In this document: positions 10,063-21,400 of the stretch, in pieces | Numbering within the stretch: position 1 is the stretch's first letter | Layout of the letters: each line of letters opens with the position of its first letter | Source: Entrophospora sp. SA101 | Lineage: Eukaryota; Glomeromycota; Glomeromycetes; Entrophosporales; Entrophosporaceae | DNA: 64,000 nt | Assembly (NCBI GenBank): GCA_958430865.1 | Contig: CAUDNR010004300.1 | Location: 116,648-180,647, forward strand | Direction of reading: 5' to 3' | Made by a program: the position numbers and the translations under genes | Notes under the pieces: model-generated | What the model was told of the DNA's origin: nothing | Database searches by the model: none | What the model saw: only the letters and a program-made list of their open reading frames with translations

Positions 10063-11588
10063 TTAACCGGCCATTTTCCGGAGATAGAATAACTTTGCAG
10101 CTTCACGTGGATGATCAATGTTCATTCCAAGTTTATTACAGCTTGATCTGAAATTCGTCCATCCCAAGATGGGAGCATGCCGCCATAACCAAAAATTGTC
10201 ACAGGCGCCTCCATTCACAGTATCTGAAACTAATGTCTGTGAATTTATTAGTATAAATTGTATCCTCCATGGAAAGTTACTTTTGCCTATAAATAAATTA
10301 TTTAATAATAACAATCGCTTAGCCTCAATCTTCTGTTGGTGCATGCTAAAACCTTACCATATTATACCATGATTACCCATTAGCCCCATTAACATATAAA
10401 CCAAATGCCTGCAAAGGAATATATTTGGATGCTCGGCATCCAGACTAGCCCTGCGAGTGCTCAAGATTCTGTTTGTTACATGACCAGGTTTAGATTACCA
10501 CCCCGGATCACCACCTGACAAGTGAGTGGGTTGGTGAGATGAGTTAGACTCCTCTAAATTTGAGTCTGTCGGTAGTTCTGAAAGTACAATTTAAAATGGA
10601 AACATAACCTTTAAGTATAGGGAAAAATAGGATTATAACGATTCTAGTACAATATTGTAGTGATGATTGTGTCAATTTCAATAGGTATGCCTTACACTTT
10701 CCACTCAAATGCTTTATTGCATTATGTGTTATGAAAATACCTAGAACATGGTTACTTTCACTTCCACCAACATCACCATATTACTACAACTACAACATTA
10801 ATAATACCAAAAATGAAACCTTAACAAGAGAATCATGGTATAATCCACCATGCAAAATCCATGAGAAATCAATGACTGAAAAAGTCAATGTTTGCTCAGA
10901 AATTTGTAAATACATTCTATTCATGCTAATGGATCCAGATCATTTTTGCTTTAACAGTTTACACACAAAACTCTGGGTCTAACATTGCCACATGTGACTT
11001 TGAAAGTATGCAAGTGAGCAAATCCCCTCCTTGGGATTTGCTAGATGTTCTTTCATTTTGATTTCAATTGTTTAAAATGTCATGAATAAATATAATAGAT
11101 TGAATTTTTTGTTCTAAAAGAAATAAAATTAATTTTTTTTTTAAGTGATGGTAAAGTTGATAGATATTATGGCAAAAATGACATCATGGACTAAATGGAA
11201 TTAATTATCAAAATGAATTATTTATAATAAAAATTTTACATAGATCGAAAAAAAAAAGTGTCATTTAACAAAGCCCAATAATTTTTTGATCACTGAATTG
11301 AGATAACCTCACTTTGATGAATTATGAAAGAAATAATTTTTAAAGTCATCAATGGATTTTTGTTCAAGCTTTACTACTACTACTTACTATCATTGTTTCA
11401 TTTGTCTTTTTCTTTAAATGAAGGAGAAGGTTAACTTTGATTTTAATAGTTTATTTAAATGTTGTTGAACACAAAAAGAAATAAAACCTTTTGATTGTAA
11501 TTTTTGAGCCCTTTTGGATATTTTGTATGTTAAATTTTGATTGTGTATCACATATCACGTATAATAATAATATGTTAATGCCAAGATG
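10063..11588. other. Intergenic DNA with weak coding remnants and a GC-richer patch
   Basis: A 93-codon minus-strand frame (10063-10344, containing GGACDNFWLWRHAPILGW) has protein-like composition but no recognised family. At 10400-10590 base composition rises in GC and contains the small hairpin GGATGCTCGGCATCC; it does not fold as a tRNA that I can see. A plus-strand frame at 10731-10982 is open but unconvincing. The rest is low-complexity AT-rich sequence. Confidence 0.35.
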
Positions 11589-12410
11589 TTAATCGATTAA
11601 CTTTATTTCTTCTTCTATCAAAGGATTAACCTCCACCTTAATTGGTACAGTTTTATTAACTTCATTAACTGAAATCAAACAAACATATTTTCCAATTCTG
11701 ATTATTTCATTTGAATCAATATTCTGCCATTTTGCATTACTTTTGTCAATAACAATATCACCATATTCTTGAATTTTCCCTAAAACTTCTTCTAATTTTA
11801 AAGGTCTTTTCAACTCGGTGATACTACGAGCAGCATTTGCCAATTGACATTCAAAAGTTATTGTAGGAATGTGATTTAGTATAGAAAGCTTCGTCAACAA
11901 GTCATGGAAATATTTTAAGAGAAATTCTAATTTTTCTTTATTTTTTTCCTTCCTCTTTGATAAATGTAAAGTATAAAATAATTTTTATTAATAACAATCA
12001 TCTTTGATAAATAAAAAATATATTATATGTTCATCTTTATTTCTTTGTTACGTACATCATATGATTTTCCTAGTAATGCAAGAGTAATATGTCCTCCAGA
12101 AAACAATTTATACATTTCTTCCGGACTCTGCAAAGTTTTCTTTACTTTTCCTTCCAGTATGTAATAATTGGCCATTCTTTTAGGGAACAAAGCATGTCTC
12201 ATATAACCTTTATAATTATAATTATATTTATCATGATTAGAGATTGGCACCATTGACCATTTATATTTTTTAAAAAAATAACACATTTACCAATTTCATT
12301 CCTTAAATTTGAAATAATATAATAAATGAGAAAACTGACCTGGCCAGACATAAACTACATCACCTGTACTTTCAATAAAGTGAAAAGTGAAAAAAAGTAA
12401 AACATCATCA
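11589..12410 (-). pseudogene. Possible multi-exon coding region, unknown function
   Basis: Three minus-strand stretches look coding. About 12345-12410 encodes FIESTGDVVYVWPG and ends at a plausible donor (CCAG|GTCAG). Bases 12035-12213 encode a peptide with HALFPKRMANYYILEG and SPEEMYKLFSGGH. Bases 11589-11900 encode 103 codons including TELKRPLKLEEVLGKIQEYG, ending in an acidic tail and TAA. I cannot join them with confidence: the frames between them contain stops, and no clear acceptor pairs all three. It may be a decayed gene or one with introns I could not place. Family not recognised. Confidence 0.3.
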
Positions 12411-12497
12411 TAGATAATAATACAATATAATATTTATTATTGCTAATTTAAACAATTACTTTTCTTTTCAACAAAAATAATAATAATAATAATTTTA

Positions 12498-12656
12498 TTA
12501 TTTTTCTTTGCAACCTGGATTTCCAAGCTTTGGATCTGGTTTCAATAATTCCACAGGAATTTTCTGTTTTCTTTCATGACTACTTCTAATCAATGATGGC
12601 GTTTTTGACTGTTTAAAAGGTAGTTTTTTAAATTTTGATGTAAACCAAAATAACAT
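12498..12656 (-). CDS. Small 52-aa protein, unknown
   Basis: ATG at 12654-12656 opens a 52-codon frame ending at TAA (12498-12500). The protein starts with the hydrophobic-aromatic MLFWFTSKFKKLPF, is then basic, and ends PDPKLGNPGCKEK. The basic middle and GC content above that of the surroundings suggest real coding sequence. No family is recognised. It could also be the last exon of a larger gene; the upstream 150 nt on this strand look like leader sequence rather than coding. Confidence 0.35.
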   Translation of the reverse strand: MLFWFTSKFKKLPFKQSKTPSLIRSSHERKQKIPVELLKPDPKLGNPGCKEK

Positions 12657-12989
12657 GGTAAAAATATTTTTGCAAGATTTTTTTTTTGATAATTTTTATT
12701 TATCTAACGTGACACGAACACAAACCAACCAATTCTTTAAAAAAAAATTAAATATTCCTCTGAAAGCAGATCAGAGAAGAAACTCTAAACAAAATCAAAA
12801 GGTAATATATGTATAATTAAATAAATATTCCCCTTATCTCCCTATGAGAATTTGTAAGTTCATTCCCAAGTTGCAGTGTTGAACAATACACTATCCATAT
12901 CAATCATAATGTACAAAACGAAAAACGTCATATAATGATGCCACCTGGGGAATGAAGGATGAACCAGTTAAAAAAATGAATAAATTCAC

Positions 12990-13192
12990 ACTCTCTCCCT
13001 ATATATAACAGATCTTCCTATATATAATAATAAACGGACCAAGAATTTAAGACCAATTCACATGTCCATATATAAATTATTATTTGTTTATAACAGGTTC
13101 TCACTCTAGCCATAATGGACTGAAAATCTAAGCCCAAATTTATATGTCATATATAAATTATTATTATAACAGGCATTTTTTTCCAAGTCAAA
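12990..13192. repeat. Degenerate ~85-bp direct duplication
   Basis: Two consecutive blocks share GGAC(C/T)(A/G)A..AT(T/C)TAAG.CC, then (C/T)ATATATAAATTATTATT and TATAACAGG. The first block is about 13033-13098, the second about 13115-13172. Function unknown. Confidence 0.5.
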
Positions 13193-13280
13193 TGGTCCAT
13201 CATATAAAGTGAACTATAAATAGGAAAAAAATTAATATTTTCTAGGCGAATTTTAAAATTTTTAGAATGAATTGCTTTGA

Positions 13281-13445
13281 ACTGGATTGCAAAAAGCAAA
13301 TTTTGGAAAGCGCATTCCTGTGCAAGTAAATCAACTTCTAAGAGCCTATTTTTTGTCAGGAAATGTAGATAAGTTGAATAGATTCACTGCTGAAACAATG
13401 CTTGTAAATCTAAAACAAAGAGTAGAATTGGATAACACGTTTTAG
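13281..13445 (+). pseudogene. Coding remnant with a GKRIP...LKQRVE segment
   Basis: A 54-codon frame with no ATG contains FGKRIPVQVNQLLRAYFL, then RFTAETMLVNLKQRVE, ending at TAG. Pattern and composition resemble a segment that recurs in uncharacterised, probably mobile-element-associated proteins of arbuscular mycorrhizal fungi (from memory, not verified). No domain assignment is claimed. It stands alone, so it is most likely a fragment. Confidence 0.35.
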
Positions 13446-13702
13446 TAGAGAACATAAAGAAAAGAATTGGACATTTATTCCATAAAAAAAAACGAACCCA
13501 GTATTATGCGTAATGGATCTTTATACCCATAATCTCCCCAAATCAAGATTGATAAAAATGTCAGTCTATTGATATCCCAAATGTTTTGTTTTTACAAAAA
13601 ATGATGATGTCACAATGAGATACAAATGCGCCCGTCGATCACTAACACCTGATCACGAATTAATCTTTTGATCATTGATGAATGTGAGATACCGTAAAGT
13701 CT

Positions 13703-13790
13703 GGAAAGATAGCACCCCTTACTTTAAAACAATTGAGCGTCAATATAAAAAAAATGTTACACATATGTAAAAAGGGGATGCTATCTTTCC
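13703..13790. repeat. 88-bp inverted-repeat element (hairpin/MITE-like)
   Basis: The left arm GGAAAGATAGCACCCCTT (13703-13720) and right arm AAGGGGATGCTATCTTTCC (13772-13790) are inverted near-copies, differing by one bulged base, around a ~50-bp loop. Size and symmetry suit a small non-autonomous DNA element. No clear target duplication is seen. Confidence 0.65.
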
Positions 13791-14381
13791 TAAAATTCCC
13801 TAAAAGGAAAATTCTTAACTATTTTTTAGTTTCAGCGCAGATCATCTATTGATTAGTATTATAATATTATTACATGTGATTCAAAATATGGTAACACGAA
13901 AATACTTCAATACAACTTGAATTTCTTTGATATTAAAAAAAAAGAGACTAATTTTTTTTTAGATGAATTGACTTCTTTTATTTCTTTAACTTTTGAGTAT
14001 AGATGATCTACACTGCATGATAAAAACCATTATGATAATAAAAACAAACACTCTAGATTTAATAATCAACTGTTAAGATTAATTATGTTGTTGGCTGGCT
14101 TAATTTGGCATCTAATATTAACATCTTATGATTTTATAAAAATAGAATTTTAAAGACAAATTTTGTATACATATATGATGAATTATTTATAAATTATTAT
14201 TAAAACGAATTTGGCCGCAATTAAATCTATTTAATAAATTTCGTATTTTTAAAAATTCTTTATATATATTAATATACGTAGAAAAAAAAATATTTTCCGC
14301 TCGTAAATTTTTTTCTAATTGTAAATTATAAAATTTATACACACACACAATACAACACACACATATATAATTTTTGAAAAA

Positions 14382-16396
14382 ATGGTTTTTTCTACAGACT
14401 ATTGGGCTCCCGCGCTCGATAATAAATCTCGTCGTCGTATAACAGCTGCAAAATTTATTAATAACCATAATAAAGAAAATAAAGAAATAAAAACGAAATC
14501 ATCATCATTACTTGATAATAATAATCAAAAAAGCAACGGTGTTAGCAGTAATTTACCCATTGTTTCTACTGCAGTTTCCACTCCTAGTGACGACGACCTT
14601 TCTTTTGTAAACCCATCAAAACATAATAATCATACCGTTTTTACTGGAAATTATTATTCCTCTAGTACTCATTCAAGTCCAATACAAACACTCTCAACTT
14701 CTAATACAACTCCCACATTGGTCAATACGCCCCCCACATCTCATACTCCTGAAACGAATTCTTCTTATATTGACTCAAAATATGTCGATAAAAATCACGA
14801 TAATCATCATCATCACCACAATGGATATTCGGAACATAAAATGATGCACCTTGTTCAAAGTGTTCAAAAACTATTTATTCATAATAATCATAGCCACGAT
14901 TCACAAAATTCAGATGATGACCGTAATAATGAAAAGGTAAAAAAAGATGATGATGATGAAAGTGATAGTAATAGTAAAGAAAAGGACTTTAAAAATTCTC
15001 GCCATAATGTTTCAATGCTAATGGAAATTCTTCATCCTAAACTTGGCCATGATAATAATAATAATAAACATATGAGTAAAAGTGTTGGTGTTAACGAAAA
15101 TGGTAAAATTACTAATGATGACTCTGAATCACTATTACTTAGGAAATATGGTGTTTGTGAGAAAAATTGCGTTGGTAAAGGAGCAACAGCCGTTGTTCGT
15201 CTTGCTCATAAATTTGATAATTCAACTTGTGAAAGAATTTATGCTGTCAAGGTACTTAAAAAAACTTTTTTTTGAAAATTATTAATTATCATAATAATAA
15301 TAATTATTATTTTATATATTAGGAATTCAGAAAGAAAAGAAAAAATGAAACAGAAAAAGATTATGTAAAGAAAGTTGCAAATGAATTTTGTATAAGTTCT
15401 ACCTTAGATCATGTAAATATTGTTAGAACTATAGACTTACTTCAAGATGAGCATCATAATTGGTGTGAAGTTATGGTAATTATATATTAATTGTATTAGA
15501 TGATTATATTTTGTTTTTAATGATATTAATATATTTTTGTTCATCAAAAAAATGATTATTTTAGGAATATTGTGCTGGTGGTGATTTATACTCTGCAATA
15601 AAAGCAGATCATATGACTATTTTAGAAATAGATTGTTGCTTTAAACAACTTATAATGGGAGTTAATTATCTTCATTCAATGGGAGTTGCTCATAGGTATC
15701 TTTTATTAAAATCTATTTAATTGATTGACTGAAACATTTTACCATGTATTTGTGTTAAATAAATACTTATGGATTACAATTCTTTTTTTATGTAGAGACA
15801 TAAAACCTGAAAATTTATTGTTGGATGTAAAAGGAAATTTAAAAATTACAGATTTTGGTGTATCTGATGTTTTTAGGACATGCTGGGAAGAAGCAATCCA
15901 TAAATCTAAAGGTTTATGTGGATCTGAACCATATATTGCTCCTGTAAGTAATCTTTATAAGATTTTTATATTTATTATTATTTTTATATATTTATAATAA
16001 TAATTCTTATTATTACAGGAACAATTTGAAACCAAAGAATATGATGCTCGTTTAGTAGATGTATGGGCATGTGGAATTGTATATTATTGTATGATGTATA
16101 AAGGTATTCCATTCAGAATGGCATCATCAACAGATCTGAATTATTTAAATTATTTGAAAGCAAAAAATACTGGATTGTATGAACCATTTGAAAGATTACC
16201 ACGTGGCTGTCGAGATTTAATGTATCGTATACTTGAACCAGATGTTAAGAAGCGTGTAACCACTGAAGATATAAAAAATGATAAAGAATGGTTTCAATCA
16301 ATTGAATCCTGTGTTGAATTAACATCATCATCATCTGATGATAATAATAATTGCTCTTTAAAAAAAAAACATTATCATATTCCACCTAAAATTTAA
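14382..16396 (+). CDS. Serine/threonine protein kinase, Sat4/Hal4-Hal5 (halotolerance) type
   Basis: Five exons: 14382-15251, 15323-15475, 15565-15695, 15796-15943 and 16019-16396, all with GT..AG introns of 71-100 nt. The joined frame gives 559 aa. Residues 1-255 are low-complexity, rich in Asn, Ser and His. The kinase domain runs from about 258 to 540: glycine loop GKGATA (265-270), VAIK-type Lys290 (last codon of exon 1), HRD at 384-386 with split Arg codon, Asn391, DFG at 404-406 and APE at 433-435. The stretches [11 protein letters not shown] and [13 protein letters not shown] match the fungal Sat4/Hal4-Hal5 group, which in yeast supports potassium transporters and nutrient permeases at the plasma membrane. 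The ATG context and lack of upstream frame support the start. AATAAA at 16436 may be the poly(A) signal. Fungal substrate here is inferred, not shown. Confidence 0.92.
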
Positions 16397-16719
16397 AAGA
16401 AATTCAACATTAATATCATCATTGACATAATAACAAATAAATAAATATCTTTATATATATTATATTTTTGAGAAAAAATTACCTATTCATAATTTTTTGA
16501 CACAATCATTCATTTCACAAAAGTCTTTTATTTTTAATATTAATGAAAAATTTTCATTACAAAACCTTTACTAGCAAACAATAAAAATACCTTATATGCC
16601 TTTTTGAACTATAAAAAATCAGAATATAAAAAAAACTAATTGACTGGAAAAAAAATTTATATATTTAAAAGGTCAATTTTTTTTACAAAAAAATTTTTAC
16701 CTAATGTAATTTTATCACC
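16397..16719. other. 3' flank of the kinase gene
   Basis: AT-rich sequence with an AATAAATAAATA string at 16436-16447 that may serve polyadenylation. No other feature seen. Confidence 0.5.
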
Positions 16720-18107
16720 TAAAAGCCATACCTCGTGTTTTACTACGAATTTGAACATGGTCAGTTACCAAATTGTTTCTCAATACTAATATTTGCCAAT
16801 GCACCTTCACATATATAACCATCATTTATTAGTAGTCATTATCATCAATACTATTTTTTTATTTGAAAAAAATTAAATCAATTTTTTACCAAAAATATAT
16901 ATTTGATGACAAAAAGTCACATTTATCAGATAATGCAGCTTCAGGTATTAAGCAACTCATATTTGCTGATTTTATAATATGTCCAAGGTATTTATTCTCT
17001 TAAATTGCTGTTATTAAAATCCAACATAATAACAAATTAATTTGGAGTATCTTTAAATTGTGAAGAAAAATCTATATTTAAATATATATAACTTACATAA
17101 TGTTTGTATTAAACATTAACTTTATTCTCCCATTCCAGATAACACAGAACTTTAATATAAAGAATTTTTTTTGATTGCAAAACTATCATGATATAAATAA
17201 TTAGGAAAAAATATATTATTATATACCCGAGTGTTATAATAAGTTAAGTTTATATAATCCATTATATCAATATGAATATCATTAAAAACAGCATAATTAC
17301 TTTCTAAGGTACCAGGTCCATCATATACAATATTACACCGAATTTCTGTATATGAATAAATAAATCAAAAATCAAATCAAATTCAAATCAAATTATTTTT
17401 CTTAAAAGAGCAACAAATAAATTATAATAATACACATACTTTTAATTGTGGCTACACTAAAAAACAAGTTATGTTGTACTGGTTCCTCTACTAATTTCAA
17501 TCTTCCCAAAGTTGTAAATTCTATTAATAAAATTTTGGAGCGTTTCTGCATAAAATCTTGCAGGAAATAATTGTACTGATTTTCCAACGATTTTCTACTT
17601 TTTGACTAGTGAGGCTCAGCACGTCATTAACTATATTTCTATATTAGATATGTATTTTAGTACACAACTCCCTCTCCCATGACAATCACTAAAAAAAAGT
17701 AAATTATATTTATTTATGATTGATATACACCACACATTATTTTTCGAAAAAAAACCAAAATTCAACTAACATGAATCCATTAGCAAACAATTACTGTCTT
17801 GATCTGTACAGTTCGCATTGGATGTGTTTCTATCCCACGTACTCCAAAATCTAAAACTTCAAACCAAGCAATTGAATTATTTTGTAAAGTTGCAACGCAC
17901 CACTCATCAAATTTCACTTGGCTATAATTGATTGATGGAAATTTACATAATTATTTGTTAAAATATTTAAAGATCGATTAAAATATAATTTGTTCCAATT
18001 TTAATTTCAAAAAAATAATTATCAAATAATATCGTACTATGTAGTAATATTAATAATAGTATTGATATTAAAAAAAAAGAAATAGATTGAACCAAAATAA
18101 TCTTCAT
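16720..18107 (-). CDS. Probable multi-exon gene, unknown function, exon structure partly resolved
   Basis: Several minus-strand stretches are protein-like with matching splice signals. Exon 17795-17921 (acceptor ATTATAG, donor ACA|GTAATT) encodes VKFDEWCVATLQNNSIAWFE. It joins in phase to 17440-17605 (acceptor CTCACTAG), containing LEFTTLG-like IEFTTLGRLKLVEEP. That joins in phase to 17227-17345, containing IRCNIVYDGPGTLESNY. Weaker candidates downstream are near 16920-16975 (SANMSCLIPEAALSDK) and 16735-16830. Upstream, ATG at 18105-18107 opens a hydrophobic, signal-peptide-like leader (MKIILVQSISFFLISILLL), but I found no in-phase donor linking it. The gene abuts the end of repeat copy A at about 18040. 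It may be a pseudogene. No family is recognised. Confidence 0.45.
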
Positions 18108-18431
18108 AATATACTGTTTTTGAGAGAAAATTATAAACTTTTTGATCAATAAGTTGGTTAATTTTTTTAATTTTTATATTAATCGATTTTTTATTATGTT
18201 TTAATTGAATTTCTCAATAAGAATAAATAATTCATTTGATCAAATGTTAGCTGGCTAGAATTTTTTACCATACAGTGATTTTATTTATTTTTGGATACAA
18301 ATTTCTGATTGGCCAATTTAAATTTCACGCACAACGTTTAGTAAAATAATAAAAAACCCCGATTTTGAATGAATTTATACAAAGTATGATATTTGTCTAC
18401 TAAATTATTAGATAAAAAGTTTATTCAAGTT

Positions 18432-18469
18432 CTTAGCCGGCTAAGGGTTGAACAGCTTAGCCGGCTAAG
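18432..18469. repeat. Two perfect 14-bp palindromes CTTAGCCGGCTAAG
   Basis: CTTAGCCGGCTAAG occurs at 18432-18445 and 18456-18469, separated by 10 bp; the same pair is at 56704-56717 and 56728-56741 in copy C. They sit just inside the terminal repeat AGTGATGTTAGCTGG, so they are probably subterminal sites of that element, perhaps transposase-binding. The role is inferred. Confidence 0.75.
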
Positions 18470-21400
18470 GTTTTTCTACCAGCTAACATCACTACCCTTA
18501 ATTATTTATTATTGGCACTTAGTGTTGCACAGGTTTTTTTCTTGACACGAATGATTTTATTTTTTCTTGGAAAATAATTTATTTTTTGACAAAGCCCAAG
18601 ATGACAAAACGAGAGATTTCTAAAGAAGAAATGTTAATAACTAACCAGAGGCACTATTTTTTATTTGTATTGATATAATGTGGTGTCTTTTGTATTATAT
18701 AAATATTTTAAATGGAATCAAAATGTGGAGCAGATCTTTCTGGGTAATTATAAGATCCTTATCAACAACAAACGATTGGTATTTTGCTTTTTGTAATCAT
18801 TTTTAATATATAATTATAATTACAAGATGTTAAGGCAACATACCATTGAAAAAGAAACATTTTGAATATGTGACATTTGATTATTGGAAATTGGCAGGTG
18901 TTGAAGCACAGACACCGCCTTGAACTCTTTACAGCCATTCTCACATGTTCCTCGTGTACATAAGGCTAAACCAACCTGCGATCCCCAAGGATACAATGAT
19001 GCAATTAAATTCCAGGGGGGCAGTATGGCCCTGGAGCTGCATCAAGACCGCATCAATCATCAATGACACTTTCACTAATCTTCCCTCACAGTTAGTACCC
19101 AGACCAGAGAAGGCTGCTGGCATGCTGGCTGAAAAGTCGCCTGCAATGACCATACTCTAGGGTAAGGATGGCTCTGTGACCAAGATGTTGTAATTCTGGA
19201 GGAATATTATGAGAATCTGCAACTCATTTCAAGTGTAGGAAGTTACAATTCAGAGTGAGATTGGTGATCCTGAAATTGCATTTGGCTCTGATATTAAGAG
19301 GAAAGTTGTAAAATAGTGTTTGTTTTGTACTAAATTCTCTGTTTTTTTGATGCTAACCAATTTAATAATTTTGGATAGGGTACTGGATGGGTTTTTGCCC
19401 AATCAGTCCTCTGTCCTATAGATTAAAATTATTGCATGATTATATGTATCTTTGTCAGCAATATGGCCAACAAGAAAAAAGTTATAAAATGGTTCAGATT
19501 TTGTTTGGTATGTCATAAATTAATCGTTTTCATAAATTTTCTGTTTCTCTTTAATTTTTGTTTGATCAACTGAATTTGTTGTTTTTTAAATGGGGGAGGG
19601 TTGTTGGCAAGTAGGCATGACACCAGCAAGACAGAACTCAGGACTCAAAACTCCGAATACAGGAAAAATCCAAAACAGCAACCCAGGTTGTAACCTCCAG
19701 AGTTAGAGAGTTGCAGACACCAACTTTATTTTAGAGAGAGGTGATAACACAAAGTAAGCATCATAAATGCCAACTCTCATCAGCAATCAATACCCATATG
19801 GTAGCATCCAGCCTGGTCTGAGGGGAGGATAAGAAAAGTTTTGTCCAAAGCCTTCTAACATGTTTTCACCTTGCCTGTGGAAAAAAAATTCATGGTTATG
19901 AGGAGGTGTGAAGGCACCTGTTGACTTGTTTGTGACAGGAAATTTTTATTAAATCTAACACCTGTAATCAACATCAGATTTATTATTCATAAGGAACCAT
20001 AATTTATTTTGTGAACCCCAGAGATCTGGCTAGACAGGCATTATTGAAAGCTTTGTTTATGCATGGCCTTGGTATCATTACTACTTGGGTGGTGTAATTA
20101 TTTGTTATGTCAATGATGATATCAAATGTATTAAATAATGATCATGACCATCATGAATATTTGATGGATGGAGGCATTCATATACAAGGAAATGATTAAA
20201 TAGGTAAGTCATGTTTGCTTTATTAAAGATAGATAATTAATTATACAATATATATAATCTATTGGTTCTCTTTTACTGGTTGAATGATGCCAAATTGGGT
20301 ATTGGCATACTGATAAGTTGATAATATTTTTAGTATTTTTATCATATGGTCCAAAAGCCTATTAGTAAATATTGAAAGCACCAATATTTATCTAAAATTA
20401 ATAATATTTTTAGTTAATTATTCACTTAATTTAATAAACCAATGGCTCTTTTATTGGTTAAATATTTCTAAAGCTCTTTGTACTAAAATAATATCATAAT
20501 CTTGAGTAGTAGTTAGTTGAAAAATAATTCGAGTAAAACGAATAAAATAAATAATGAGTAAAAAATAATTCAAATAAAGCGAATAAAATGAAATTTGTAT
20601 TACGAATAGAAACCATTCATTAATATTAAAAATCAAAAAACAACAATAAATAAACAAACAAATAGATTTTATTGCGAAATAATTAATTTTGTTCTTTTGG
20701 GTGTTAATAATGATTGAGTCGACCACACAAGTAGTAGTCAATTTAAACAGCATTGTTTTAAAAAATTTATTCAAAATAATATTATTAAATGATTTTTAAT
20801 GTTGCAAATTTTTTTCTTGATACATCAATCTCAGTCCAAAATCAACCACATTTATATACTTTAAAAGTTTTTTTATTTCTTTTTTTGATAAATAATAAAT
20901 TTACCCCTTATTTATTTGTTTTAATAGATTCAAATTTATTGGATCAAAAATGGTATATACACTTTCGGAGAATCAATTACGCGGTAACACACATAATTAA
21001 TTGAAATTCGATTCTATAGGAATCAAACTTTGCACGCATAATTTATAGTACTAGACCACAAACCACGTTATTACGTTTCTTTGGTTTAACAGGATTGACT
21101 ATGTAGTTGTGTACTTTATTATGTTAACTCTAAAATAAAAAAATCGGTTTTACTGCTTTAAAAAATAAACAGTAATTCTATCTAAAGTAAATAAATTTAT
21201 TTGTTTATGCGTTATAATAATTTTGGATTTCCAACAATTGTTTGATTTTTTTAAAAAAAAATATATATAAGAACGGTTGATGCGTTTTATGCAAGATACT
21301 TCCTTGTTTGCATTTTTTTGATCAAAATTGGCAAGGGTTTTTATAACAAACTGAACCAACTTAACATCCAGCTCACTGTCATCTTCTTGATCTCTTTTTC

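Noticed and set aside
10400..10590. GC-richer patch considered as a tRNA or SINE
   Set aside because: No cloverleaf or clear A/B box could be made; GGTTTAGATTACC is too far from the B-box pattern.
18945..19160. Overlapping open frames on both strands (71 and 70 codons)
   Set aside because: Open on both strands, no family, present only because the repeat is copied; the diverged sister subunit does not keep them open.
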